Assembly (NCBI RefSeq): GCF_016808095.1
Contig: NC_068978.1
Span: 26,671,306 to 26,735,305, forward strand
DNA from: Vigna angularis
Lineage: Eukaryota > Streptophyta > Magnoliopsida > Fabales > Fabaceae
Direction: 5' to 3'
Length of the DNA: 64,000 nucleotides
Part shown: positions 43,656 to 53,433 of the stretch, one piece after another
Layout: each line of letters opens with the position of its first letter
Position numbering within the stretch: position 1 is the stretch's first letter
The notes under the pieces: model-generated
Told to the model about the DNA's origin: nothing
Databases searched by the model: none
Seen by the model: only the letters and a program-made list of their open reading frames with translations
Position numbers and translations under genes: made by a program

Positions 43656-44520
43656 TGCAAGATCTTTGCAATAGTCCTTTCTCAATTAAAATTGTCTCCA
43701 TATGGTGAGTTGTGGCAATGCCATAGGATATATCTCACTTCATATCCAAATATTCTCATGAGTGTGTGCCTAAAATTGGTATAAACAATGATGAGGATCG
43801 AATATGGACACTGAGGTTAGAGGAAAAGAGGATGGACATTTGAGGTTGGATGAGGAAGATAAAGGTTGGAGGAAAAGAAGATGGCGAAGTTGATGGAAGG
43901 GATGATTATATAGGTGGAAGAAGCGATGGGTGTTGTGGTTTTATGGTATCCTGTACAACTGTGTGTGCCTTTTTCCTCTTTTTTTCTGTGTTGTTCTCTT
44001 TGTGCTCTCTTATTTTGTATGTATGAATAGAGAAGGGGCAGTTATGAAGAAAATTAAAGTTGAAGATGATGAATGTATGTGGGTGCTAAGGCATGAAGGG
44101 TTAAAGGAATGTAAAAAAATTGTCATTTCGCCTTTACTTTCCCTGCAAAACTGTTTATCATAATAAAACAAACTGTGTAAATAAGTACAATGAGAGGGGT
44201 ACCAAAATAAAATAATGGATGTGAAAATATAAAATTTGGATCTAAAATAAATATTAAAAAATGAGAGAGAAGATAAAAAAAAAAAATCTCTATCTGTAAA
44301 TAACAAAAATATAGATTGAATTAAAAATAAAGTACAAAAAGAAAAACTAGGTAGTGTAAAAGAAAAACAATTTAGTGTGGGTAGTAAAATCAACCACTCT
44401 TTTCTTTCTTGTTTGTTCTTTCTTTCTTTTTTTCATCAACAAAATTTTCTATTATTTATTATACATTATTCTTTTGAAAGAAAATTCATTGTTTTATAAT
44501 TTAATTTTTTTATTCAATTT
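43655..44520 (+). repeat. Repeat unit 4, A block
   Basis: Aligned with 18590-19440. Starts CTTGCTTGCAAGATCTTTGC, the integrase-derived part, and ends with the CTTTCTTGTTTGTTC landmark. Confidence 0.75.
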
Positions 44521-45893
44521 TTTTTAATTTAAAAAATATTTATTTCACTCTTTTTTATTTGTTTTTTAACTTTTTAAACAAATTTCATTTACACAGTCAA
44601 AATTATATATTGACACTTAGATTATATATCTTTTAATTCATATATTAATTATTATATGTACAATTTGTATGATATTAATTTTTTATTAATTTTTTATAAT
44701 TTTAGTGTAATAAACATAACAGTTTATATGAAGGAGTCATTATGCATTAGATGAAAGTCATCATTTGGATTAAAACTATTAACAATTCGATAAAGATAAC
44801 ACCTTTTAATGTGTTATCAATTATATCATACTTTTAATAATGTTGTATCAATGGATTCTATGATTGACTAGATGACGCATGATGATGCAAATAAAATAAC
44901 ATTGGACAAACTTTTTCTTGTAACACATATAACATAGTTTAGACTAATTTTTTGTTTAGGTTAAAAATTCCTTTTTATTCAAAAAATACAACTTGAGATT
45001 TATTTAGGTTATACCCCATAGTTTATTTGAAAGTGTAAATGAATTATATATTTTATTTTGAGAATATTCTAATTTACAATAATACATGTCCAAATCAATT
45101 TAATATAAAAAACAACATAAAATATTACATTAAATTATACGTTAACATAAATTTAAATCAAATTATACATAGTCTGACATAAGTTTGTGCATAGTCTAAT
45201 CTAAATTTTTGTTATACTATGCATAAACTTACGAAGAAGATATTTCCAACTTAAATTTACCTCATCAAACATTTAGTTTTGTTGAACTAGTATGGAAATA
45301 TATTTATTGCTAATTCATTTGAATTTTGAATCAATGTATTGAATTGAATTTTGAATCAATGTATTGAATTGATTATCCATACAATGTTTTGTTTTCATTT
45401 TAGAAAGTTTATACTAATTTTCAATTTTACTAATCTTATCATTGAGTCTTTTTAAAATTCCTGTTAAATAATATCTCAAATCATTATTATCCAATAAATA
45501 TATATTATATTTCATATCAGTCTTAAGCTGAACATTGTCTGTTAATTAAGACTGTACATTAATTTTAAATATTTATAATAAAGTTTACTAACATATATTT
45601 TATAAATCAAATATATGAAAAATTATAACATATAAATTTGTAAACATATCCTGGATATTATTGATATAAGAATGTTGGAATAATTATCTTATTAAACAAA
45701 GTTAAACAATAATTTTAAAATATAAACAACTTTAAGAGTTGACTTAGAGAATCAATTGGCTTTCTCGATTTCTGCCTTAACTGTATCAAGAATTAGATAT
45801 TTCTAAAAGTAAACAACTAAAATTAAACTCTTTTATGTATCACAAATTTAAACCTAATTTGGTGTATCTGTCTGTAATGGTTACAGTAGAAAG
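44521..45893 (+). repeat. AT-rich upstream region of RALF-like copy 4
   Basis: Gene-free. Matches copies 2 and 3; near 45325-45370 a GAATTTTGAATCAATGTATT segment is doubled in tandem. It contains the unoccupied Pack-MULE target (TATATCTTT near 44624-44632). Confidence 0.75.
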
Positions 45894-45903
45894 TATATAA
45901 ATA
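45894..45903 (+). promoter_or_regulatory. TATA box, RALF-like copy 4
   Basis: TATATAAATA, 60 bp before the ATG. Confidence 0.7.
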
Positions 45904-45962
45904 CATATTATGTTGTAGAGAATACAGAAGAGACATACAGCGTAATTGTTTAAAGATTTGAC

Positions 45963-46187
45963 ATGGCAGAGAAAAAGTCCAGCATGAAGGTTTGGATCTT
46001 TTGCATTCTACTTCTTAGCATGGTTGCATTGAGGCATGGCAAAGCAGAAGATGAAATGAAAAACACAGAAACACATGGAGAAAGTTCTGGGCGTAAACTT
46101 TCCGATGCTGAAATCGATAACGAACATGGTGTTGCCAATCCATACAATCGTGGCTGCTCACCGATAACTAGATGTCGAGGTGGTTGA
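45963..46187 (+). CDS. RALF-like secreted peptide, copy 4
   Basis: 74 residues with the same sequence as copy 1: signal peptide at 1-28, spacer with GRKLS, and C-terminus ANPYNRGCSPITRCRGG with Cys65 and Cys71. The premature TGA (GGA in copy 2) and the downstream GGTCACGGAGGTCATCAG are shared with copy 1, so these two are the closest relatives. The promoter matches copy 1 as well (TATCACAAATTTAAACC). With copy 1, the copy most likely to produce an NPY-type peptide. Confidence 0.65.
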   Translation: MAEKKSSMKVWIFCILLLSMVALRHGKAEDEMKNTETHGESSGRKLSDAEIDNEHGVANPYNRGCSPITRCRGG

Positions 46188-46672
46188 GGTCACGGAGGTC
46201 ATCAGCAATTAAAAATATCATTTATATGATATTATTATGGTATATAATATTCATAATATATGAAAGAAAATCTAGGTCTGTGAAATTCTATAATATATGA
46301 AAGAAAATCTGGATCACTTTTTTGTTAATTCAAAATAATATTTAAATTGTATTTTTATTAGGAATAATTAAAATATATTATTTAATTGTATAACATACTT
46401 CAATTTTATTCATATGACAATTCTTTCTAGTTTTTAACATGGATATTTTTGGATCACATAATCCAAAAGATAAAATAGCTGTTTGAACCAATTGATTGAC
46501 GAGTTAAAACAATTATGGATTAGAGTGTTGACATAGGATGAATTCTTATGTTTTGACAACTAAATTTTAATAAGAATTTGACCATGCCACATGTGATTAT
46601 TTCATTGGTACATTTGATTTTTTCTTAAAACCAAAAAAGTTGATGTGGTGGTGTGCCTAGTGGACGATGTGG
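46188..46672 (+). repeat. Truncated downstream region of RALF-like copy 4
   Basis: Follows copy 1 for about 65 bp, then jumps to sequence matching 24650-24990 of unit 2, and ends where the GGA-rich repeat starts. The C block is missing. No gene. Confidence 0.55.
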
Positions 46673-46829
46673 AGGGAGTGGAGGAGGTGGAGGAGGTGGA
46701 GGAGGTGGAGGAGGTGGAGGAAGTGGAGGAAGTGGAAGAAGTGGAGGAAGTGGAGGAGGTGGAGGAAGTGGAGGAAGTGGAAGAAGTGGAGGAAGTGGAG
46801 GAGGTGGAGGAAGTGGAGGAAGTGGAGGA
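46673..46829 (+). repeat. GGAGGT/GGAAGT minisatellite, left part
   Basis: Tandem GGAGGT, GGAAGT and GGAAGA hexamers in higher-order groups (GGAGGAAGTGGAGGAAGTGGAAGAAGT recurs). It continues at 47857-47905 beyond the CACTA. All frames are open and give Glu/Val, Gly/Ser or Trp/Arg repeats, which are not evidence of a gene. Confidence 0.9.
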
Positions 46830-47856
46830 CACTAGTCAAAAAACTGGAAATTAACGCGTCATATACGCTTCGGTTACGCAAAACCCGAAGCGTAAAACGC
46901 TATATGCCTCGGTTACAGCTTGACCCGAGGGCGAATGGTAATATTGTCTCAGTTAGAAGAAGACTCGAGACCTATACCTCTGTCTTGAGGACACAACTTT
47001 TTTGAAAAAGCCCTGTTGCCTCGGGTTGCCCAAACGACCGCTGCCTATACACTCGCTACAATTTCTCAGTCTCTCTGAACCTTTTCATTTTCACACTCGA
47101 ACAACTTCTTCTTTCTCGGTGCTCTCCCTTCCCCTCTATGCTCTCCCATTCTTCCCATTCTCGTGCACAGTCCAGACGACCGCCGCTGCCTCCAGACGAC
47201 CGCCGCTGCCTCCGCCATTCTTCCCCTCTGTGTCTTCATCTTCATCCACCGTTCCAAATCTGCCGCTCCAGATCCATCGCTTGGCGAGCCCTTCGTCGTC
47301 GTTGCCGCGGTCGCTGCTGCCTCAACCATTCTTCCCCTCCGCGAGTGATTTGAAACCCTAAGGGAGCTTCTTGGTTCTTCTGCTTGTCGTCAAATCTACT
47401 TTTGTTCTTCTGCTTCTTCTTCATATCAGGTTTTGGATTTTCTAGTTTTGGGATTTTCTAGTTTTTGATTTTCTGGTTTTGGGATTTTCTGGTTTTGGGA
47501 TTTTCTGGTTGTTGAAAATTCACTTGCACCACTCCGTTTCAGGTTCCTTTGTCGGCAGAGCCACTTCTCGGGTTGAAGGTTTACACATGACCAACCGCAA
47601 TGGGAATTCTCTGTGACATGGAAATGGATTTTTGGATCTAAAGAGCACGGTTCCATTGTGTACTAAAATTTGAGAAAAAAAAAAGCATACTGCCTCGGTT
47701 ATCTAAGAACCGAGGCATAATTCTATACTGTTTTATCTCGGCATCTAACCGAGGGATAAAACGTGTCCTTTTTACCTCGTCCATGTATGCATCGGTTCTA
47801 TAACCGATGCCTATAAGCAAAACTAACCGGTGTCTTTTCTTATTATTGTACTAGTG
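46830..47856. mobile_element. 1.0-kb non-autonomous CACTA inside the GGA minisatellite
   Basis: Starts CACTAGTCAAAA and ends with TACTAGTG, flanked by GGA at 46827-46829 and 47857-47859. Subterminal TGCCTCGGTT and AACCGAGGC inverted words occur on both sides (46860-46930; 47690-47820). The middle (47010-47420) is CT-rich and resembles a gene 5' leader (CTTCTTCTTC, TCCGCC repeats), probably captured. No transposase. Confidence 0.88.
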
Positions 47857-48864
47857 GGAAGTGAAGGAGGTGGAGGAGGTGGAGGAAGTGGAAGAAGTGG
47901 ACGAAGTCCTACACTTTGGTCCGCCACTTTCGGTGTGCCTAGGTGCTCCTCTTCCACATTTGGAAAATCTTTTGTTGGGTGGTTCGGTCTTTGGAAATCT
48001 CCTTTCCCTTTTTCCTTTTTCTTTTGTGTGTTGTGAAATGGAGAAATCTGGTGAAACTGGTCATGACAACAAGATATGTGTCTGAAGTTATTTGTAAGCC
48101 TTTTTCCCCTTTCCCTTTTTTCCTTTTTCATTTTTATTTAGTATGATAAAAATAACGATTTGTGTTAATAGGGTTTATGACTTATAAGGCTATTTTATAA
48201 TACAGTTGTTTGTACGCCATTTGTTGAAAACGAAGTTAGTTGGTGGTTTCAATCAAAGGTTGACTTCGAAACATAGGTGTTTTATTTAGAGCACACCCTT
48301 TGGTTGGTTTTTAGAGTTTCATGAAAACGCTAAGATAATTGAGGCCATAGGCGCTAGTCGACCACCTAGCAAGGAAGCAATTACAAAGTGCAGAAGTAAT
48401 TTTTGCAGCTGTTTGTATGACATTGGAGTTGGTTAAGTTTAGAAAACTCTTCATCACTTTCATTGTAAATGTTTCTGATATAGTGCAAACTCAGATTCTT
48501 AAGTTTGTTTATTATGAGTATATTAAAATTGTGATTATTGAATAGGTAAAATATTGTAAGAGGTTTGTTATTTATTATAACTAATGTATTTGTTCAGGAG
48601 TTTATTAAAAAATAAGAGTTGTATTTGTTTCTTTGAACTCTATTTATAGATCATTCAATAAAGTTTTCATGTTTTAATTATTTGTTTTAGGCACATTATA
48701 TATTATAAATTCTTTACATTTGTATTATTGTAATTACATATTATAAATATATTTGACAATTTGGCAATGTGTTTATCAATTTAACAATAGTATTTGACTT
48801 GTATGAGTTATATAGAATTCTTAGCCAATGACTGTAAACGTGGGATCATTTAAAATTTTGTTTT
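47857..48864. repeat. Minisatellite remainder and unassigned DNA
   Basis: 47857-47905 continues the GGA repeat. A following GC-richer part (47906-48090) is probably old coding or leader sequence but matches nothing I know. At 48310-48420 a frame reads ENAKIIEAIGASRPPSKEAI, also unidentified. The rest is AT-rich. Confidence 0.4.
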
Positions 48865-49088
48865 TAAAGTCATACAATTACATACGAATTTTTTCATATG
48901 TAATTACATATGGATTTTTTCGTATATAATTACATATAGATTTTTCTATCATCTGTATGTAACTTACCTATGATTATATTAAATACAAATTTTCTGTATA
49001 TAATCCGTATATAACACATTGTTATATACGGATTTTTGAACTTGCATACGAATTTTGGTCGTATGTAACAACATTTTTTCTTGTAGTG
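48865..49088 (+). mobile_element. Right end of a CACTA of the ATATACGGAT family
   Basis: Ends TTTTTTCTTGTAGTG at 49088, identical in plan to the right end of the element at 32876, with ATACGGATTTTT and CGTATATAA words before it. No matching CACTACAAGAAA left end is present upstream, so this is a truncated copy. Confidence 0.75.
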
Positions 49089-49159
49089 AATCCAAATGAA
49101 AAAAACCAAGCTAAAATGCAACCAAAATGTTTCATAATTGCGACATTTGTACTTTTATG

Positions 49160-49570
49160 TTCTAGATTAAGTGTTTAGAAAGGTATTTCTGAATCTAAAA
49201 ATACATTTTGGAACACTTAATCCAAAACATAATATTATGTCCGAGATTGGATGTTTCAAAAAATATTTACGGATTCAAAAACACTTTTTGAAACACTTAA
49301 ACAAGATTTTTTTATACATTCCAATTGGGTGTTTTAGAATGTATTATTTGATAAAAAAATATGTTTTAGATCCTAAAATTCATTATGAAACACTTCATCC
49401 TAAAAATATTCTTATACTGAAGATTGAGTGTTTTAAAAGGTATTTTAATTCCTTCTAGAGTATTTAATTAAGAATATTTCTTTTTATACATTTTGTATTG
49501 GGAGTTTAAGAAGATATTTCTAGATTCAAAGTACTCTACAAAATATTCAATCTAAAAGTATTAAAAAATG
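49160..49570 (+). repeat. Degenerate tandem repeat, about 75-95 bp units
   Basis: At least four, probably five, units begin with an AGATTNNGTGTTT-like word (near 49165, 49243, 49323, 49418 and 49497) and the first three contain an AAACACTT word at two-thirds of the unit. The two words are partly complementary, so each unit can form a hairpin. The long ORF through it is a by-product. Confidence 0.65.
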
Positions 49571-51269
49571 GTGCAGAATTTTTATTATAATTTTAATTAG
49601 GGTGGTGTGGGAATTACAAATTTCATATGGTGTAGGTAGAGAAAATGGAGGTGTAAGAAGCAAAACCGTTAAAGGTGAAGGCAGTTAGGAAGATATTGCA
49701 AGAAGAAAAGTGAGAACAATGATTAAGTTTTAAGGTTTTGTTAAAATTTTTATACAGGGATAAAATTGGGATTGTGAATTTATTGGTGTGGTAGAAGAAA
49801 ACACGCAAGTGCAAGAAGAAATAGGCCGATTTTTTGTAGTTTTTGTATTTAGGGAAATTTTATAAAATAGATTTTAAGAGAATTCTTCATTGAATCTTAA
49901 TAATATTTGAATCCATGACTAAAAAGTCCACAATATACAAATGAAAAAGAAAAACAATTATAACCTCAAAACCAAAAATTTACAGAAAAATTACAACAAC
50001 ATTATAATCCAAACCTACTATGAAGTTCTTAAGAAGATTCTCTATGATGTAATAATTAAAAATAACAAATAATCATCTTCTACTCATCAATTTCTTTTGA
50101 TTTTGAAATCAATCAATTTTTATTTTTTTTTTTGTTTTCTTGATGATGAAAATTCTGGAAACAACCATTCATGACACCAGTAAGTCATCATCATGATAAG
50201 ATTTTAAAATTTCCACAACGTTTCTGAAAAATTTTCATAAAGATTTTTTGTCTGATGATGCGATTAGCATTTTTCACGTGAATTGTTCCATTTTCACGAA
50301 TTCGAGTGTTTGATCTGCAGTAAGCGAGAAATGAGTTTCACGATTTGAATTTATTAATAATTCGAGTTGTTTGATGCAAAGTATTGAATTTTGTTTAAAG
50401 CAACGTAAGGATTCCTAGTTGAATTTTTTCTCCTAATCGTGTCATGCTCCAAACCACACAATAACAACTGCTCCTGAATAATTAAAAGTTTATCAATCAT
50501 CAATGATTGAAGCAAATCCACGTCATTTATTGCACTTGCTGAATTTTGATTCGGTCATATATTACAATATTAAATATGTTTTCAGTTTTTAAATTTTTAA
50601 CTAAAATTAGAATTAATCTATTTTTAATTTTTTAATTTAATTTAATATTTTAATTTTAAAAATAAATACATTTAGTTTCTTTAACTAAATTTGATTTAAT
50701 TTATTTAACATTTCAAATATGTTTATCAATTATTATTTATATAAAAATATGTGAAATTCTACAAATAATTTAAATAATTTTTTTAAAATTACCACTAGAA
50801 ATTTGTATATCGAAGAAGAAAGTAAGTTAAACAATTAAAAAAATCAAGTTGTAAAAAATGAATCAAGACTAGTTATGAAAATGAAACTGAGTTGAACATT
50901 AATAGAAAACTGAATTAAAATAAAATAAATCTTAAGAAATATAAAGTCATGCATAATATATTTTTTTATTTGCTTATCACACTTACACTTGATATCAATG
51001 AAAACTACTTAGAGATCTCCTACTTTGATGTAATTTTCTTAATTCGTGCTCCTAATTATATAACCTCAAAAGTCAACTAATAGTTCATCTCATAAAACTA
51101 TACATAATAAAGAAGATCAAGACGTTAAGAACATACAAAATTAAGAAACAATACTGAGTTTAAAACCTAGATATAGAAGAAAGGATTAAATAACAAGAAT
51201 TTTGAAACAAAATAGTTTACAATTTTATATCGAACAAAAAATTTGCCTTAGACAACTTTCATTAAATTT
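49571..51269. other. AT-rich intergenic DNA, no gene seen
   Basis: No ORF above background and no recognisable motif on either strand. 50550-50720 has AAATATGTTTTCAGTTTTTAAA, weakly like a MULE terminal word, without a partner. Confidence 0.6.
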
Positions 51270-51903
51270 TAGTGTTGTCAAAATGAGTTGTAACTCACAA
51301 ACCAATCCGGTCTACCACGGGTTTAAGTCAGGTTGAGTTTGAAAAAATTATAATTTTTTTATGCGGATTAGTTTTCAACCCGGCTCACTTAGAACCCGGC
51401 TCATCCGGGTTGAACCCGTGGTGAGCCGGATTAGCTTATCAACCCACCTAATTTAATTATTTATTATTTTGTGTTTCATAGATGAGATTAAAAAGATGTT
51501 TCAAAAGAGAAAAATAGTATAGATTTATCTATTCAAGACTCTAATATTATAAATGGACAAGTGATACAAAAATTATCAATATTAAAAATTTATTTATTCG
51601 CCTTTTGTGCTGGTTTTTGGATTACGCATGGATTGTATGATATTTTTTTTTATTTTGAATTGTCAAAAGATGAAATTTATTTAGATTTGAATTAAAAAAA
51701 TTATAATTTTTTTATTTTAAAAAAACTTATAATTAAGTGAGTTAATGAGCCAACACGTTTAACCCACCAACCTATGGTGAGTCGAGACGATTCAAATTTT
51801 TTCAGCTTGCTAATAAGTGAACCGGGTTGAATTGACTCAGTAAGTGACCAATCCGTGATGGATCGAACCGAGTCGAGTCAAGTTATCCACTTTCACAACT
51901 CTA
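51270..51903. mobile_element. hAT-type MITE, 634 bp
   Basis: Starts TAGTGTTGTCAAAATG and ends with the complement of TAGAGTTGTGAAAGTGG. Flanks TTAAATTT (51262-51269) and CTAAATCT (51904-51911) look like an aged 8-bp target duplication with two differences. Inside, CCGGGTT, AACCCG and GTGAGCCGG words recur in both orientations. No transposase. Confidence 0.7.
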
Positions 51904-51911
51904 CTAAATCT

Positions 51912-52803
51912 TACTCGAAAATAAACATTTGATTCTATTTTAAATTCAAGAATTCAGTGTTAGGTTTCCAATTCTTTATCAAAACAAACTGAAATGCTTT
52001 CTCATAAATTCAATTGATTTGATACAAATGCATCAAAATAATATACTCATAAAGAATATGAAAGCTTTTTTATATGGTTAAGGCCACACTCACTATAAAA
52101 AGTAACCATTTCTAAATTCTTCCAGTATTACCTTTCTCATTCCTCCATTTTTACATGAAGTATATTGCACAAACTTCTCATTTTCTTTATGCGTCTCTTG
52201 ATCCTACCAGCAATTTATAATTGATGTGAACTTTGAGGACCACTGTGGTAACATGGGGTTCTTCTGTCTTTTCCTCACCTATGAACATAATATTTTTAAA
52301 CGCACCAACATGAATCCAAAAATAAAACCAAAAACTCAAAAATCAATTATTAACTAATTGAACGTGCAATCATACTTAGATAATAAAACCCATCAGACTC
52401 ACTTGCTTAGACAAAATGCAAGCATGATACTAATAAATCAAATGTTAATGCTCGATGTGAAATGCCACTGTGTCAATGAATTGAAATATTAATATTTCTA
52501 TCCCAATTAGCCCGCTTGCAGAAATGAACTCCACAAATTTTGGTATTCAGTTCTGAGCCACATGCACTGAATTAAATAATTGTACTTGTGTTTGATTATA
52601 CATGCTTCACCCACTTTTCTAACAAACTTTATATATCAATGTACGGAAGAGAAAAGAAAATCAATTGCTTCGATTTGTCAATTGAAACAACTGGTTGAGT
52701 TCACATAATAGACAAAATCGATGAAACCTAAATGCTGTTTTTCGTGGATTTGAATAAAGGTAGCAAATATCAATTGCCAAATGGATGAAACCAACACATC
52801 CGT
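51912..52803. other. Intergenic DNA, no gene seen
   Basis: AT-rich, without recognisable coding or RNA features. Confidence 0.6.
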
Positions 52804-53038
52804 TGTTGGAAGTCCCACATTAATTAGAGATAATGCCAAATTATAATATATAAGTGAGGTGCAAACTTCATTTTACAAGCCGGTTTTGTAGGGTTGAGTT
52901 AGGCTTAAACCCACCTTCTAACATGGTATCAGAGTCATGGTTAGAGCCTATCCTAGCGAGTTTTAAGTGGGCATTCTATTCTTCTATTCCACCCGCAATC
53001 GAGTCGTTATCGGACCATATATAAGTGGGTGTAAACCT

Positions 53039-53417
53039 TGATGGAAAGGGCCAAAAAATATAACAACTTATCAAACAGTAATAACACCAACTAATGTGTT
53101 CAATAAGCCAATTTAGACCTTCGATTGACGATCCGAACGGTCAGAATGAAGAACCATATGTCTGGAACCTACTGTCTAAACATCAGCTCGATCTAACGGT
53201 GAACGAGTTCACATCGAATAAAACACCATTGCAGGTTTAGGGTTATGCCGGAATGGCTTTCTCTCTTTCTTTTTCTCTCACTTGGCTTTTGCCTCTCTTC
53301 AAATGACTCTAATGTGCTCTACTAATCTGACCCATCTCAATTTGACCTAGTGAGACCTAAAGGTCCACATTATTTGGGCCTATTCTCCACATAGGAAGGG
53401 AGCCCAATAACCCAACA
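53039..53417 (-). repeat. 3' LTR of nested Copia, internally deleted
   Basis: Matches the outer parts of 57499-58177. Deleted are the segment matching about 57550-57750 and a shorter one near 57790-57870. Confidence 0.88.
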
Positions 53418-53429
53418 AATCTCCCCCTC
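53418..53429 (-). other. Polypurine tract
   Basis: GAGGGGGAGATT on the minus strand directly before the 3' LTR start TGTTGGG. Confidence 0.8.
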
Positions 53430-53433
53430 ACGA

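Noticed and set aside
44010..44393. 127-codon minus-strand ORF
   Set aside because: Phe/Ser-rich, lies in the A block, and is not conserved in the corresponding sequences of units 1 and 2.
46602..46881. Long Glu/Val, Gly/Ser, Trp/Arg and Ser/Thr repeat ORFs in several frames
   Set aside because: All arise from the GGA-rich minisatellite, which is open in every frame; there is no start context, no conservation and the array is cut by a transposon.
49171..49458. 95-codon ORF as a gene
   Set aside because: It runs through a degenerate tandem repeat and its residues simply follow the repeat period.
50550..50720. Possible MULE terminal sequence
   Set aside because: Only a loose resemblance to the AAATATGTTTTTAG end; no partner end or duplication found.
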